This document shows positions 1 to 7,379 of a DNA stretch of 41,133 nucleotides, piece by piece (position 1 is the first letter of the stretch; each line of letters starts with the position of its first letter). This DNA is from Cryomorphaceae bacterium (lineage in GTDB: Bacteria; Bacteroidota; Bacteroidia; Flavobacteriales; Schleiferiaceae). Location of the stretch: positions 1 to 41,133 of the forward strand of contig JAFIEY010000104.1 of NCBI GenBank assembly GCA_020832345.1. Direction: 5' to 3'. The position numbers and the translations under genes are program-made. The notes below the pieces were generated by a model. The model had not been told where the DNA came from. It did no database searches and saw only the letters and a list, made by a program, of their open reading frames with translations.

Positions 1-134
1 ACATAGAAAACATAAGTTTTTATAGAAAAACGCTTTGCGAAACTCTGCGTCTCCTTTCCGGTTAAAAAACAAAACGCTTTAGTGTTTTATAATAGCCTCT
101 ATGTGAAAATCTATGTGCTCTATGTGTCTATGTG
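1..134. repeat. Palindromic interspersed repeat at left edge (ACATAG/CTATGT type)
   Basis: The window opens with ACATAGAAAACATA, and CTATGTG occurs four times at 99, 111, 120 and 128. The terminal pair CTATGTGTCTATGTGG is the imperfect reverse complement of the opening bases, so the stretch is bounded by inverted repeats. The interior holds GCTTTGCGAAACTCTGCG and is A/T-rich. Similar ACATAG/CTTTGCG stretches are, from memory, common in Bacteroidota intergenic DNA. The element may extend left of the window. Its function is unknown. Confidence 0.5.
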
Positions 135-271
135 GTTGGGAAACCATTTCGCGGTTTACAAATCAGATAAAAGCCTCCTTTTATCTCACCATTTTGTCGC
201 TCGGTTCTTTTTTGGAATCATAGAGTAAGTACGATGGTTTATGTGTAAATTTACCCAAAATTTAGAAGTAT
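1..271. other. Non-coding left-edge region upstream of korB
   Basis: I see no credible coding frame here. Bases 1-134 are the palindromic repeat and 135-271 are unassigned. A TAAATTTA stretch at 246-253 resembles the Bacteroidota -7 box but ends in A instead of G and has no clear -33 partner, so I do not call a promoter. The korA (alpha subunit) gene that normally precedes korB is not in this stretch. Confidence 0.6.
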
Positions 272-1270
272 ATGTTGAAGGCTGTCGATTACAGTAGTGA
301 TCAGGATGTCCGTTGGTGCCCCGGTTGTGGCGATTACTCCATTTTGAAACAGGTGCAGTCCGTTTTGGCGGAATTTGAAGCGAAAAGAGAAAGTACGGTT
401 TTTATCAGTGGAATTGGCTGTAGTTCGCGTTTCCCTTATTACCTAAATACCTACGGAATGCACGGCATTCATGGACGTGCAACCGCTATTGCCTCCGGCT
501 TGCGTGCCGTTCGTCGCGATCTCGATATTTGGGTAATTACCGGTGATGGGGATGGTTTATCTATCGGATTGGGTCATTTGCTTCATGCACTTCGAAGGAA
601 TTTTAGACTGAAAATCCTGCTTTTTAATAACGAAATTTACGGATTGACGAAGGGGCAATACTCACCAACTACGCCTGAAGGTCACCGCACAAAATCTTCT
701 CCAATGGGGGTTATAGATCATCCGTTTAATCCTCTTGCTCTGGCCTTGGGGGCAGATGCCACTTTTGTTGCGCGCACCATGGATCGAGATCCGTTGCACT
801 TGCGTGATGTTTTAAAAGCAGCGCATGCGCACGAGGGTTCAGCTTTTATTGAGGTGTATCAAAATTGCAACGTCTTTAACGATGGCGCTTTTTTTGCCTT
901 TACGGATAAAAAGACCAAGGCCAATAATACGGTTTATCTCGAGGCGGGAAAACCCATGGTCTTTGGAGAAAATAACGACAAAGTTTTGGTAAAGGAGCAT
1001 TGTGGAATTGCTGTTGATACACTTGAGAACGCCCAACACCCCCTCGTTCACAATCCGGGTGACCTGCATCAGGCGATGTTGTTGAGCCGGATGTTTGATT
1101 TGCCCGAAACTGAAATGGAACAACCCAGACCTTTCGGTGTTTTGTACCAAACCCACCGTCCTTGCTATGAGGATTTAATGCAGCAACAAATTCAACAAGC
1201 CGTGGAGAAAAATGGCGCACCGGATTTGGATGCGTTATTGGCCGGTGACACCAGCTGGGAAGTTCATTAA
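272..1270 (+). CDS. korB: 2-oxoglutarate/2-oxoacid:ferredoxin oxidoreductase beta subunit
   Basis: Thiamine-diphosphate-binding beta subunit of a two-subunit 2-oxoacid:ferredoxin oxidoreductase, which decarboxylates a 2-oxoacid (2-oxoglutarate most likely) to the acyl-CoA and passes electrons to ferredoxin. The 332 residues carry WCPGCG (15-20), GIGCSSR (47-53), the diphosphate motif GDGDG (91-95) and the FNNEIYGLTKGQYSPT segment (118-133). C16, C19, C50 and C199 are the likely [4Fe-4S] ligands. Length is normal for KorB. The alpha subunit is not visible within the 271 bases upstream. The helicase gene follows within about 22 bases, so the two may share a transcript. Substrate assignment to 2-oxoglutarate rather than pyruvate rests on overall resemblance only. 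Confidence 0.9.
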   Translation: MLKAVDYSSDQDVRWCPGCGDYSILKQVQSVLAEFEAKRESTVFISGIGCSSRFPYYLNTYGMHGIHGRATAIASGLRAVRRDLDIWVITGDGDGLSIGLGHLLHALRRNFRLKILLFNNEIYGLTKGQYSPTTPEGHRTKSSPMGVIDHPFNPLALALGADATFVARTMDRDPLHLRDVLKAAHAHEGSAFIEVYQNCNVFNDGAFFAFTDKKTKANNTVYLEAGKPMVFGENNDKVLVKEHCGIAVDTLENAQHPLVHNPGDLHQAMLLSRMFDLPETEMEQPRPFGVLYQTHRPCYEDLMQQQIQQAVEKNGAPDLDALLAGDTSWEVH

Positions 1271-1292
1271 TAAAATATTTAAATCAACTGTT

Positions 1293-2570
1293 TTGACCAT
1301 AAAAGAATTAGAACTATCCGATTCCTTACAAGAAGGTTTGGAAGCCATGCGTTTTGAAAAGGCAACGCCCATTCAGGAAAAAGCCATACCCATCATTAAA
1401 ACCGGCAAAGACTTAATCGCCTGTGCCCAAACCGGTACCGGTAAAACTGCGGCATATTTAATCCCCATTCTCGATAGAATTGTACGGGAGAAATCTCAAA
1501 ACAGAACCCGTGCACTCATCCTTGTGCCCACCCGGGAATTGGCTTTACAGGTGGATCAATCCGTAGAGGCGTTGTCCTATTTTATTGAGGCCGGTTCGGT
1601 TGCCGTTTTTGGCGGTGGAGATGGAGTTGAATTTGAAAGGCAACGCAGAGGCCTAGAAAATGGCGCCGATATCGTTGTAGCCACCCCCGGCAGACTCATC
1701 TCTATGCTCAAAGCTGCCCCAAAGGGGAAATACTTTTCGCGTTTGGATCATTTGGTGCTCGACGAAGCGGACAGAATGCTGGATATGGGATTTTATCAAG
1801 ACATCATGACCATTATTGATTTCTTGCCGGAGGAACGTCAAAATCTACTTTTTTCGGCAACCATGCCGCCTAAAATTCGGAAGCTGGCCAAGGAAATCAT
1901 GACTAATCCCGAGGAGATAAGTTTATCTATCGCAAAACCCGCGGAAAAAATTGCACAGTTTGCCTATATGGTGTACCCCGAGCAGAAAGAAGCTTTGCTC
2001 GATCATGTGCTCAAGCAAAAGGATTTCACTTCGATTATTATTTTTTGCTCCACGAAGTCATCCGCAAATAGTCTAGGAAGAAGAATGCAACGAAAGAACT
2101 ATTCGGTGGCTTCATTCTCGTCCGATGTGGAACAAGATGAGCGCGAACGCATTATGTTGGATTTTAAAAACCGAAAGATCAATATGCTGGTGGGTACAGA
2201 CATCCTCGCCCGCGGGATTGATGTGGACGGCATCGAACTGATAATAAACTTCGACCTGCCTTCCGATGCGGACGATTATGTGCATAGAGTGGGTAGAACC
2301 GCCAGAGCAGAGCGAGACGGAACCGCCATTTCCTTTGTGGAGAACAAAGAGCAACGGAAGTTTTCAAGAATTTACGAGGTAACCGAAAAGGGTATTACCA
2401 TTCTTCCTGTACCGGAATTTTTGGGAGAGGGGCCAACTTTTGATCCCAATAGAAAACCCTCGAGTTTCAAGGGAGGAAAACCCCGTCCCTCCGGAAGTCG
2501 AAATTTTGGAAAGAGAAAAAGCCCCGACGCAAACGACGGGGCTCCAAAAAAGAAGTTTTACCGCAAATAA
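1293..2570 (+). CDS. DEAD-box ATP-dependent RNA helicase
   Basis: Superfamily 2 RNA helicase, about 425 residues, RhlE/CsdA-like, acting on RNA structure in ribosome assembly or decay. Visible motifs are the Q motif FEKATPIQ (21-28), motif I AQTGTGKT (45-52), DEAD (157-160), SAT (188-190) and HRVGRTAR (331-338). A basic Gly/Lys/Arg tail follows from about residue 385. I chose the TTG at 1293 because the family usually begins some 20 residues before the Q motif, and the only upstream in-frame ATGs (1212, 1230) lie inside korB. The 3' end of the coding sequence contains a hairpin that looks like a terminator for the opposite strand. The closest named orthologue cannot be decided by eye. Confidence 0.9.
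   Translation: MTIKELELSDSLQEGLEAMRFEKATPIQEKAIPIIKTGKDLIACAQTGTGKTAAYLIPILDRIVREKSQNRTRALILVPTRELALQVDQSVEALSYFIEAGSVAVFGGGDGVEFERQRRGLENGADIVVATPGRLISMLKAAPKGKYFSRLDHLVLDEADRMLDMGFYQDIMTIIDFLPEERQNLLFSATMPPKIRKLAKEIMTNPEEISLSIAKPAEKIAQFAYMVYPEQKEALLDHVLKQKDFTSIIIFCSTKSSANSLGRRMQRKNYSVASFSSDVEQDERERIMLDFKNRKINMLVGTDILARGIDVDGIELIINFDLPSDADDYVHRVGRTARAERDGTAISFVENKEQRKFSRIYEVTEKGITILPVPEFLGEGPTFDPNRKPSSFKGGKPRPSGSRNFGKRKSPDANDGAPKKKFYRK
2514..2543 (-). terminator. Minus-strand terminator inside the helicase coding sequence
   Basis: Read on the minus strand, AGCCCCGTCG-TTTG-CGTCGGGGCT forms a ten-pair stem with one mismatch, followed directly by TTTTTCT. This is a canonical intrinsic terminator for the leftward folC/outer-membrane-protein transcript. 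It lies about 180 bases past that gene's stop and within the codons of the convergent helicase. On the plus strand the stem is followed by CCAAAAAA, so it would not terminate the helicase. Confidence 0.65.
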
Positions 2571-2586
2571 TAAGACAATAAATGAT

Positions 2587-2711
2587 GAGTCCATTCCAAA
2601 AAGGATGATTTCAATCAAAATCGAGGTGATTTTTGAACCGGAGCAAGTGAGGATTCAAAAGTCTATCGACAAGGAAGATTTTGGCAGAAAGAGACTTTTT
2701 GGAGCAGACTC
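2587..2711 (-). repeat. Nested-palindrome repeat (MITE/REP-like), copy 1
   Basis: A 125-bp copy, reversed relative to the other three. On the minus strand it begins GAGTCTGCTCCAAAAAG and ends CTTTTTGGAATGGACTC, an imperfect 17-bp terminal inverted repeat. It shares the internal blocks AAAATCTTCCTTGTCG and CGATTTTGATTGAAATCAT with the other copies but lacks about 12-14 bp of the central loop. It fills the gap between the convergent helicase and outer-membrane-protein genes. No flanking direct repeat is seen. Confidence 0.85.
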
Positions 2712-2725
2712 AAGGAATAGGCGGG

Positions 2726-3223
2726 TTATTTTCTAAATGTCCATCTTAAGCCTAAGCCAATGCCTGTTCCAAAATACCCTCTACCGGAGGTGCTAAGTCC
2801 AATAACCGGCATATAATCCAAACTAATGGCCAATGGAACGGGCTGAAAGGTGTATTCTAATCCTAAGGCGCCATTAAAACCGAGATCCACATTATTGTGG
2901 TGATCATCGGCTCTTCCATATCTCCAGCCCTGCGTAAATCCGCGGTATCTTGAATTATAGATATGCGCGTGACCGCCAAAACCGTAGTACCATTGCAGTC
3001 CACTTGCATCAAATGCAGGGGCATGGATTAGGTAAAGTCCGGTTACGCCAAGACCACCGCCGAGGTGAAGAACAATTTCGTAAGCCTTTGATTCATTCAT
3101 GAATTTTTTGTAACTCACACCTGAGGGAAGGCCGAATCGCAGTCCAATCCCTTCGCGATATTGGGAAAATGCAGAGGACGAAACTGCCATTATAATAATT
3201 AAAGCAAAATATTTGAATTTCAT
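2726..3223 (-). CDS. Putative outer-membrane beta-barrel protein
   Basis: 165 residues with a clear signal peptide (hydrophobic YFALIIIMAVSSSAFSQ, cleavage after about residue 20). Alternating aromatic/glycine strands follow, with repeated GxGLG-type stretches and a C-terminal LGLRWTFRK ending in an aromatic strand, typical of small Bacteroidota outer-membrane beta-barrels. The specific function is not recognisable. The gene starts 9 bases after the folC stop and is probably the last gene of the lipoprotein-folC transcript. The likely terminator is at 2514-2543. Confidence 0.7.
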   Translation of the reverse strand: MKFKYFALIIIMAVSSSAFSQYREGIGLRFGLPSGVSYKKFMNESKAYEIVLHLGGGLGVTGLYLIHAPAFDASGLQWYYGFGGHAHIYNSRYRGFTQGWRYGRADDHHNNVDLGFNGALGLEYTFQPVPLAISLDYMPVIGLSTSGRGYFGTGIGLGLRWTFRK

Positions 3224-3232
3224 AGTTTTATG

Positions 3233-4459
3233 TTATTTGTTAAAAATTTTTAGGACATCGGATACGACAAATGTACTTCCGCCAATGTAAATAATATCAT
3301 TTATTTTTGCTTTATTTTTAGCTGTTAAATAAGCTGATTCTACCGTTTGTAAAATTGAAAAATTCAGGTGGTTTTTTTGAAAAATATTTCCAAGTTCATC
3401 TACTTTTAGCGCTCTAGGCACATCCGGTGCGCATAGATAATAGAATGCATTGCGCGGCAAAAGGGTGATGATTTTATCAAGGTCTTTATCTGCAACAACA
3501 CCAAAAACAATATGTCTGGTTCCTTCAGGCATTTCACTGAGTTGTTGCATGGTGTATTTTAAACCTTCTGCATTGTGGGCGGTATCGAGGATTACGGTGG
3601 GTTTTTGTCCGGCAATTTCCCAACGTCCCCGCAATCCGGTGTTTTTCACCACGTTTTTTAAACCTGAAGTAATGGTGTTGTCCGAAAGAGAAAAAGGCAA
3701 ATGCTCAATGATTTTTTTTAGGGTTCGAAGATTCATTTTTTGATAATGACCGCCTAAATCAGTTTGCCAATGGGTGGGAACTAATGTGTTTGAGGTGACA
3801 TGAAGTGGTGCTCCAGTTTGTTGACATGTTTTTTCAAATACCGGCAGAATTTCGTCATCGGGTTCTCCCAGAATCATTGGAACACCAGCTCTGGCAATGG
3901 CTGCTTTTTCCGCGGCGATTAGCGCACGGGTATCTCCGAGATATTGGGTGTGATCGAGACCGATATTGGTAATGGCAGTTAAAATGGGATGCACAACGGA
4001 AGTAGCGTCTAGTCGTCCGCCCATGCCTACTTCAATGATGGCAACATCTACAGATTCTTTAGCAAAATAATCCAGGGCCATCGCAACGCCCAATTCAAAA
4101 AACGAGGGCATTTCACTGGTCCATGAATTTCGGAAATTTTGGGTAAATTGAATGACGGCCTTTTCCGAAATGACTTCCCCATTTATGCGTATGCGTTCGC
4201 GAAAGTCCACCAAATGCGGACTGGTATAAAGCCCGGTTTTTAAACCGTGGGTTTGGAGGATTGAAGCGAGAATATGGCTAAGGGAACCCTTGCCATTGGT
4301 GCCGCCGATGTGGATGGCGGGAATTTTACTTTCGGGGTGATTTAAATAGGAACAAAGCGAACGAATTCGGTCAAGTCCGGGTTTGAAGGCCGTTTTACCT
4401 TGACGTTGAAACATGGGCAACTGCGCAAACAGCCATTCCGTCGCCGCTTGGTATGTCAT
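3233..4459 (-). CDS. folC: Bifunctional folylpolyglutamate synthase / dihydrofolate synthase
   Basis: Mur-ligase-family enzyme of folate metabolism that adds glutamate to dihydropteroate and/or tetrahydrofolate using ATP, in the cytoplasm. The 408 residues have the nucleotide-binding loop GTNGKGS (53-59), the TSPHLVDFRERI segment typical of FolC (about 79-90), the conserved EVGMGGRLDAT block (about 142-152) and a late LDTAHN motif. Length matches the family. It lies 14 bases downstream of a small lipoprotein gene and 9 bases upstream of an outer-membrane-protein gene, all leftward, so they probably share a transcript started near 4801. Confidence 0.95.
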   Translation of the reverse strand: MTYQAATEWLFAQLPMFQRQGKTAFKPGLDRIRSLCSYLNHPESKIPAIHIGGTNGKGSLSHILASILQTHGLKTGLYTSPHLVDFRERIRINGEVISEKAVIQFTQNFRNSWTSEMPSFFELGVAMALDYFAKESVDVAIIEVGMGGRLDATSVVHPILTAITNIGLDHTQYLGDTRALIAAEKAAIARAGVPMILGEPDDEILPVFEKTCQQTGAPLHVTSNTLVPTHWQTDLGGHYQKMNLRTLKKIIEHLPFSLSDNTITSGLKNVVKNTGLRGRWEIAGQKPTVILDTAHNAEGLKYTMQQLSEMPEGTRHIVFGVVADKDLDKIITLLPRNAFYYLCAPDVPRALKVDELGNIFQKNHLNFSILQTVESAYLTAKNKAKINDIIYIGGSTFVVSDVLKIFNK

Positions 4460-4473
4460 AAAAAGAAATGAAA

Positions 4474-4779
4474 TTAATCTTCGTCAGGGGGAAAGCTGTC
4501 CATTCGATCACGGCAGGTGGTTGTTATCTGAATATAATTAACAACGGTGTCTTGGGGGTCTTTATCTACACCGTAATTGATTTGGACATCGTCATAATCT
4601 TCACACTCTTCTTTTTCTTTGATATATATAATATCGTAAAGGGGATTAGGTGCGGAATTTTCAGATTGGTCAACTGCATTACTTTCTATCATGCACCGAC
4701 AGACCTTTTTTTTGCTGCAACTAAATGCTAAAAAAGACATGAGGACAACGGATATAATGACGAGTAACTTTGCTTGCAT
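4474..4779 (-). CDS. Small four-cysteine lipoprotein (paralogue of the 5741 gene)
   Basis: About 101 residues from the ATG at 4779, chosen because it places a lipoprotein signal right at the N-terminus and puts a TATATTTG promoter box 22 bases upstream; an ATG at 4824 would run through that promoter. The signal MQAKLLVIISVVLMSFLAFSC ends in a lipobox-like AFSC. The mature part is acidic with a C-x-C pair (VCRC) followed by two single cysteines (EEC, TTC). The same C-x-C...C...C layout, with a shared N..PN motif and a following acidic cluster, occurs in the lipoprotein at 5741-6019. The family is not recognised. It precedes folC by 14 bases. Confidence 0.65.
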   Translation of the reverse strand: MQAKLLVIISVVLMSFLAFSCSKKKVCRCMIESNAVDQSENSAPNPLYDIIYIKEKEECEDYDDVQINYGVDKDPQDTVVNYIQITTTCRDRMDSFPPDED

Positions 4780-4800
4780 GGTTTTATGTTTTAGAATGTA

Positions 4801-4808
4801 CAAATATA
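4801..4808 (-). promoter_or_regulatory. Candidate -7 box (TATATTTG) for lipoprotein-folC transcript
   Basis: On the minus strand TATATTTG fits the Bacteroidota TAnnTTTG -7 box and lies 22 bases from the ATG at 4779. The nearest TTG upstream is only 13 bases away, shorter than the usual 17-23, so the -33 element is unconvincing. Confidence 0.4.
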
Positions 4809-4855
4809 GGGAAAATTTTTTCAACCTTATGGTTGATGATGAAAAACTTTTTCGA

Positions 4856-5731
4856 TTAAAGCAATAGCGTCTTAATTATTTTTCTATCGTCAAAACTTCT
4901 AAAATTAAATGTATTTACTACTTTTCCTGCCTTTGTTTGCAATATAACTGGAACACTTTTGGACTCGGACATGGAAAATACGGTTTGTGGGGGAAGCTGG
5001 ATATGCGGGAAAACACGCAGTTTTTGAAGATTAAAATAGGCCTCTGGATCTTTGAATGTACCTGCAAAAACCACTAAAACATCGGAATACTTTAAGGGTG
5101 TTTTTGCAACCGTATTATTTACTTTATGCATGGTAAAGCGGCAGTATTTGCAATTGGCGCTAATGAAAACCACCAATCTGTTTTCTATTTCACCATCGGG
5201 CAACGAGTCGTTCTTTATCCATTCGTAGAAAAAAGCCTCATCCAGATTACCTGTTTTATCAGCTTTTTGAAAAAATGGCAATAAATCAGGGGGTGATAGA
5301 ATATTGGGCAGTGCTATTGCCAAAATGATTGCAGGTGCATATACCCATTTTGGTAATTTCCACTTAATTGGCGAAACTGGGATTGTTAGAATGATTGCAA
5401 CTGTGAAGAAAAATAAAAATATCCAGATTTGGTTAACATTGCTACCGCGAAAATAAAAAGTACCGCTTGGTGAAATATTTACCGTCAACAATAAAACGAA
5501 AATTATGGCCAACCACTTGGTTATTTTGCTGGTGGTGTAGGTTGATATCCCTAACAAGTCCAGCAGGGGAAATAAAAGTAAGGTACTAAAAAACAAACGG
5601 ACAAGAAGAAAGCTTATCGCCAGTGATCCCGGTATATTTTGATAAAAAAAGGTATCTAAGATATCGAAGTAATCCGTTAGAAGATAAAATGCGCCTAAAA
5701 GTAAAAGCGACCGGATGGCAATTATAAGCAT
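4856..5731 (-). CDS. Membrane protein with C-terminal thioredoxin-like CxxC domain
   Basis: 291 residues. The first ~145 hold about four to five hydrophobic helices (around 3-20, 38-60, 72-86, 101-118, 130-147). After them comes a soluble domain in which VVFISANCKYC (187-197) gives a CxxC pair (C194, C197) at the end of a beta strand, as in thioredoxin folds. The layout resembles MauE/DoxX-like redox membrane proteins fused to a thioredoxin domain. By inference it transfers reducing or oxidising equivalents across the inner membrane to periplasmic cysteines. The upstream lipoprotein gene stops 9 bases before its start, and a related lipoprotein lies 76 bases downstream, suggesting that cysteine-containing lipoproteins are clients. 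Confidence 0.65.
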   Translation of the reverse strand: MLIIAIRSLLLLGAFYLLTDYFDILDTFFYQNIPGSLAISFLLVRLFFSTLLLFPLLDLLGISTYTTSKITKWLAIIFVLLLTVNISPSGTFYFRGSNVNQIWIFLFFFTVAIILTIPVSPIKWKLPKWVYAPAIILAIALPNILSPPDLLPFFQKADKTGNLDEAFFYEWIKNDSLPDGEIENRLVVFISANCKYCRFTMHKVNNTVAKTPLKYSDVLVVFAGTFKDPEAYFNLQKLRVFPHIQLPPQTVFSMSESKSVPVILQTKAGKVVNTFNFRSFDDRKIIKTLLL

Positions 5732-5740
5732 GCGTATAGA

Positions 5741-6019
5741 CTACTCTCCGTCTTCGGGTTCTCCGTTAAATTGATCATCATCAATGATTTCTTCGCAAAC
5801 CGCCATAAAGGGCTCTCCATTTTTATCATAAAAAGGGCCGCTGACATCCTCTTCACAATCACCTCCATCCGGCAGCGTAACAATGATCTCATTGGGCTCC
5901 GCATTGGAATTGGGGTCTGTAGGCGTGTTGGTGCACAAACAATCTACCCGTTTGTTGCATGCTGAAGCGATCAATACAAAAGCGAGGAGTGTCAGGATAC
6001 TAAGTATAATTTTCTTCAT
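5741..6019 (-). CDS. Small four-cysteine lipoprotein (paralogue of the 4474 gene)
   Basis: About 92 residues from the ATG at 6019; a longer frame to 6118 would run through the promoter and the sucB terminator. The signal MKKIILSILTLLAFVLIASAC ends in the lipobox ASAC. The mature protein is very acidic with cysteines DCLC, GDC and AVC, matching the C-x-C...C...C pattern of the 4474 gene. The family is not recognised. It is preceded by a well-formed promoter (6048-6076) and followed 9 bases on by the membrane thioredoxin-like gene, which points to a joint function. Confidence 0.7.
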   Translation of the reverse strand: MKKIILSILTLLAFVLIASACNKRVDCLCTNTPTDPNSNAEPNEIIVTLPDGGDCEEDVSGPFYDKNGEPFMAVCEEIIDDDQFNGEPEDGE

Positions 6020-6047
6020 GTTTCTATGGTGGCTTTTAGGTTTTGGC

Positions 6048-6076
6048 CAAAGGTATAAAAAATGTTGATTTATCAA
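6048..6076 (-). promoter_or_regulatory. Promoter TTG-N18-TACCTTTG for the lipoprotein/thioredoxin-like unit
   Basis: On the minus strand TTG (6074-6076) is 18 bases upstream of TACCTTTG (6048-6055), a good match to the Bacteroidota -33/-7 consensus. It would start transcription about 20-25 bases before the ATG at 6019. Confidence 0.6.
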
Positions 6077-6088
6077 CAACTTTTTAAC

Positions 6089-6118
6089 AAAAAAGAATTG
6101 GGGGAATTTCACCCCCAA
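6089..6118 (-). terminator. Intrinsic terminator after sucAB
   Basis: On the minus strand TTGGGGG-TGAAATT-CCCCCAA forms a seven-pair G/C-rich stem followed by TTCTTTTTT. It lies 5 bases after the sucB stop codon and upstream of the lipoprotein promoter, so it should end the sucA-sucB message. Confidence 0.8.
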
Positions 6119-6122
6119 ATTT

Positions 6123-7358
6123 TTATAGTTCTAATGCTTTTTTCACGTTGTTATCCATTAACATCTCGATTGGATTTTCAAGGCATTCTTTCACTTTCAC
6201 TAAGAAGCCAACCGATTCTCTACCGTCAATTATCCGGTGATCATAGCTCAATGCGACGTACATTATGGGGCGAATTGTCACTGCTTTGTTGATTGCAACT
6301 GGTCTTTCCACGATGTTGTGCATGCCCAAAATGGCACTTTGCGGCGGATTAATTATTGGGGTAGAAAGCATGGAACCAAATACCCCTCCATTGGTGATGG
6401 TAAAGGTGCCACCGGTCATTTCATCTATGGTGATGTTTCCGTCTCTCACTTTGGTGGCCAGATTTTTTATTTCGTTTTCTACTCCGGCGAAACTTAAGTT
6501 CTCTGCGTTTCGCACTACGGGCACCATCAGTCCTTTGGGGCCGCTAACGGCTATACTGATGTCGCAGTAGTCATAAGAAATCATTTCGCTTCCGTCGATC
6601 ATGGAATTTACCTGGGGAAATTCCTGAAGCGCTTTTACCACTGCCAAGGTGAAGAATGACATAAAGCCAAGACCCACGCCGTGCTTGTCTTTAAATGCTT
6701 CTTTGTATTCGCTGCGAATGTCGAAAATGGGCTGCATGTCAACTTCATTAAAGGTAGTCAACATGGCGGTTTCGTTTTTCACGCTCACCAATCGTTCGGC
6801 GAGTTTACGACGGAGTGATGAAAGTCGTTTCCGTTCTGTACCGCGCTTTCCTCCTTTGGAAGATCCCATGCTTGGTGTTGCGTTCACTGCATCTTCTTTG
6901 GTAATGCGACCATCTTTTCCGGTGCCTTTAATCTGCTCCGGGGAAATACCCTTTTCGGATAGTATTTTTTTGGCCGCGGGCGAAGCAGAACCGCTAGCAT
7001 ACGTTTTATTGGATTCAGATGGGGTACTTTCCGTCTGCTTCTCCTCAGTAGCTTTTTTCTGCTTTTCGTCGGATGTGTCTTTCTTCTTTTCCTCTTTGTC
7101 TGAGGATGCTTTTGGCTTCTCAGCGCTGGTATCGATCTTGCAAACAACTTGGCCCACTTCAACCACATCTCCTTCTTCGGCGATAAGTTCGATTACGCCA
7201 CTTTCTTCGGCGGGAAGTGCCAGTGTTGCTTTGTCCGAGTCGATTTCGGCAATTTCTTGGTCTTTCTCTACGTAATCTCCGGTTTTCACCAACCAGGCGG
7301 CGATTTCAACTTCGGAGATAGATTCGCCCGGTGAGGGCACTTTCATTTCAAGTATCAT
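6123..7358 (-). CDS. sucB: 2-oxoglutarate dehydrogenase E2, dihydrolipoyllysine succinyltransferase
   Basis: Acyltransferase core of the 2-oxoglutarate dehydrogenase complex, moving the succinyl group from lipoamide to CoA in the TCA cycle. The 411 residues comprise an N-terminal lipoyl domain with lipoylated K43 in DSDKATLAL, a Lys/Glu-rich linker (about 78-115), the peripheral-subunit-binding domain (about 116-157, [14 protein letters not shown]) and a catalytic domain with [15 protein letters not shown] (H374, D378). Length fits a one-lipoyl SucB. It starts 21 bases after the sucA stop and is followed directly by a strong terminator. The E3 gene (lpd) is not in this window. Confidence 0.96.
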   Translation of the reverse strand: MILEMKVPSPGESISEVEIAAWLVKTGDYVEKDQEIAEIDSDKATLALPAEESGVIELIAEEGDVVEVGQVVCKIDTSAEKPKASSDKEEKKKDTSDEKQKKATEEKQTESTPSESNKTYASGSASPAAKKILSEKGISPEQIKGTGKDGRITKEDAVNATPSMGSSKGGKRGTERKRLSSLRRKLAERLVSVKNETAMLTTFNEVDMQPIFDIRSEYKEAFKDKHGVGLGFMSFFTLAVVKALQEFPQVNSMIDGSEMISYDYCDISIAVSGPKGLMVPVVRNAENLSFAGVENEIKNLATKVRDGNITIDEMTGGTFTITNGGVFGSMLSTPIINPPQSAILGMHNIVERPVAINKAVTIRPIMYVALSYDHRIIDGRESVGFLVKVKECLENPIEMLMDNNVKKALEL

Positions 7359-7379
7359 AATGAGGAAATGATGAATTAA

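Noticed and set aside
1212-1292. ATG at 1212 or 1230 as the helicase start
   Set aside because: Both lie inside korB and add residues unlike the family N-terminus. The TTG at 1293 gives the expected distance to the Q motif.
2440-2736. 98-codon plus-strand frame overlapping the helicase end and repeat copy 1
   Set aside because: The first half is an out-of-frame shadow of the helicase and the second half is repeat sequence. The helicase motifs fix the correct frame.
6063-6077. GTTGATTTATCAAC palindrome as an operator
   Set aside because: It overlaps the -33 region of the lipoprotein promoter and could be an operator, but one short A/T-rich palindrome without a partner regulator is not enough.
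6649-7275. 208-codon plus-strand frame opposite sucB
   Set aside because: It is a Ser-rich antisense shadow of sucB, whose lipoyl and catalytic motifs are intact on the minus strand.
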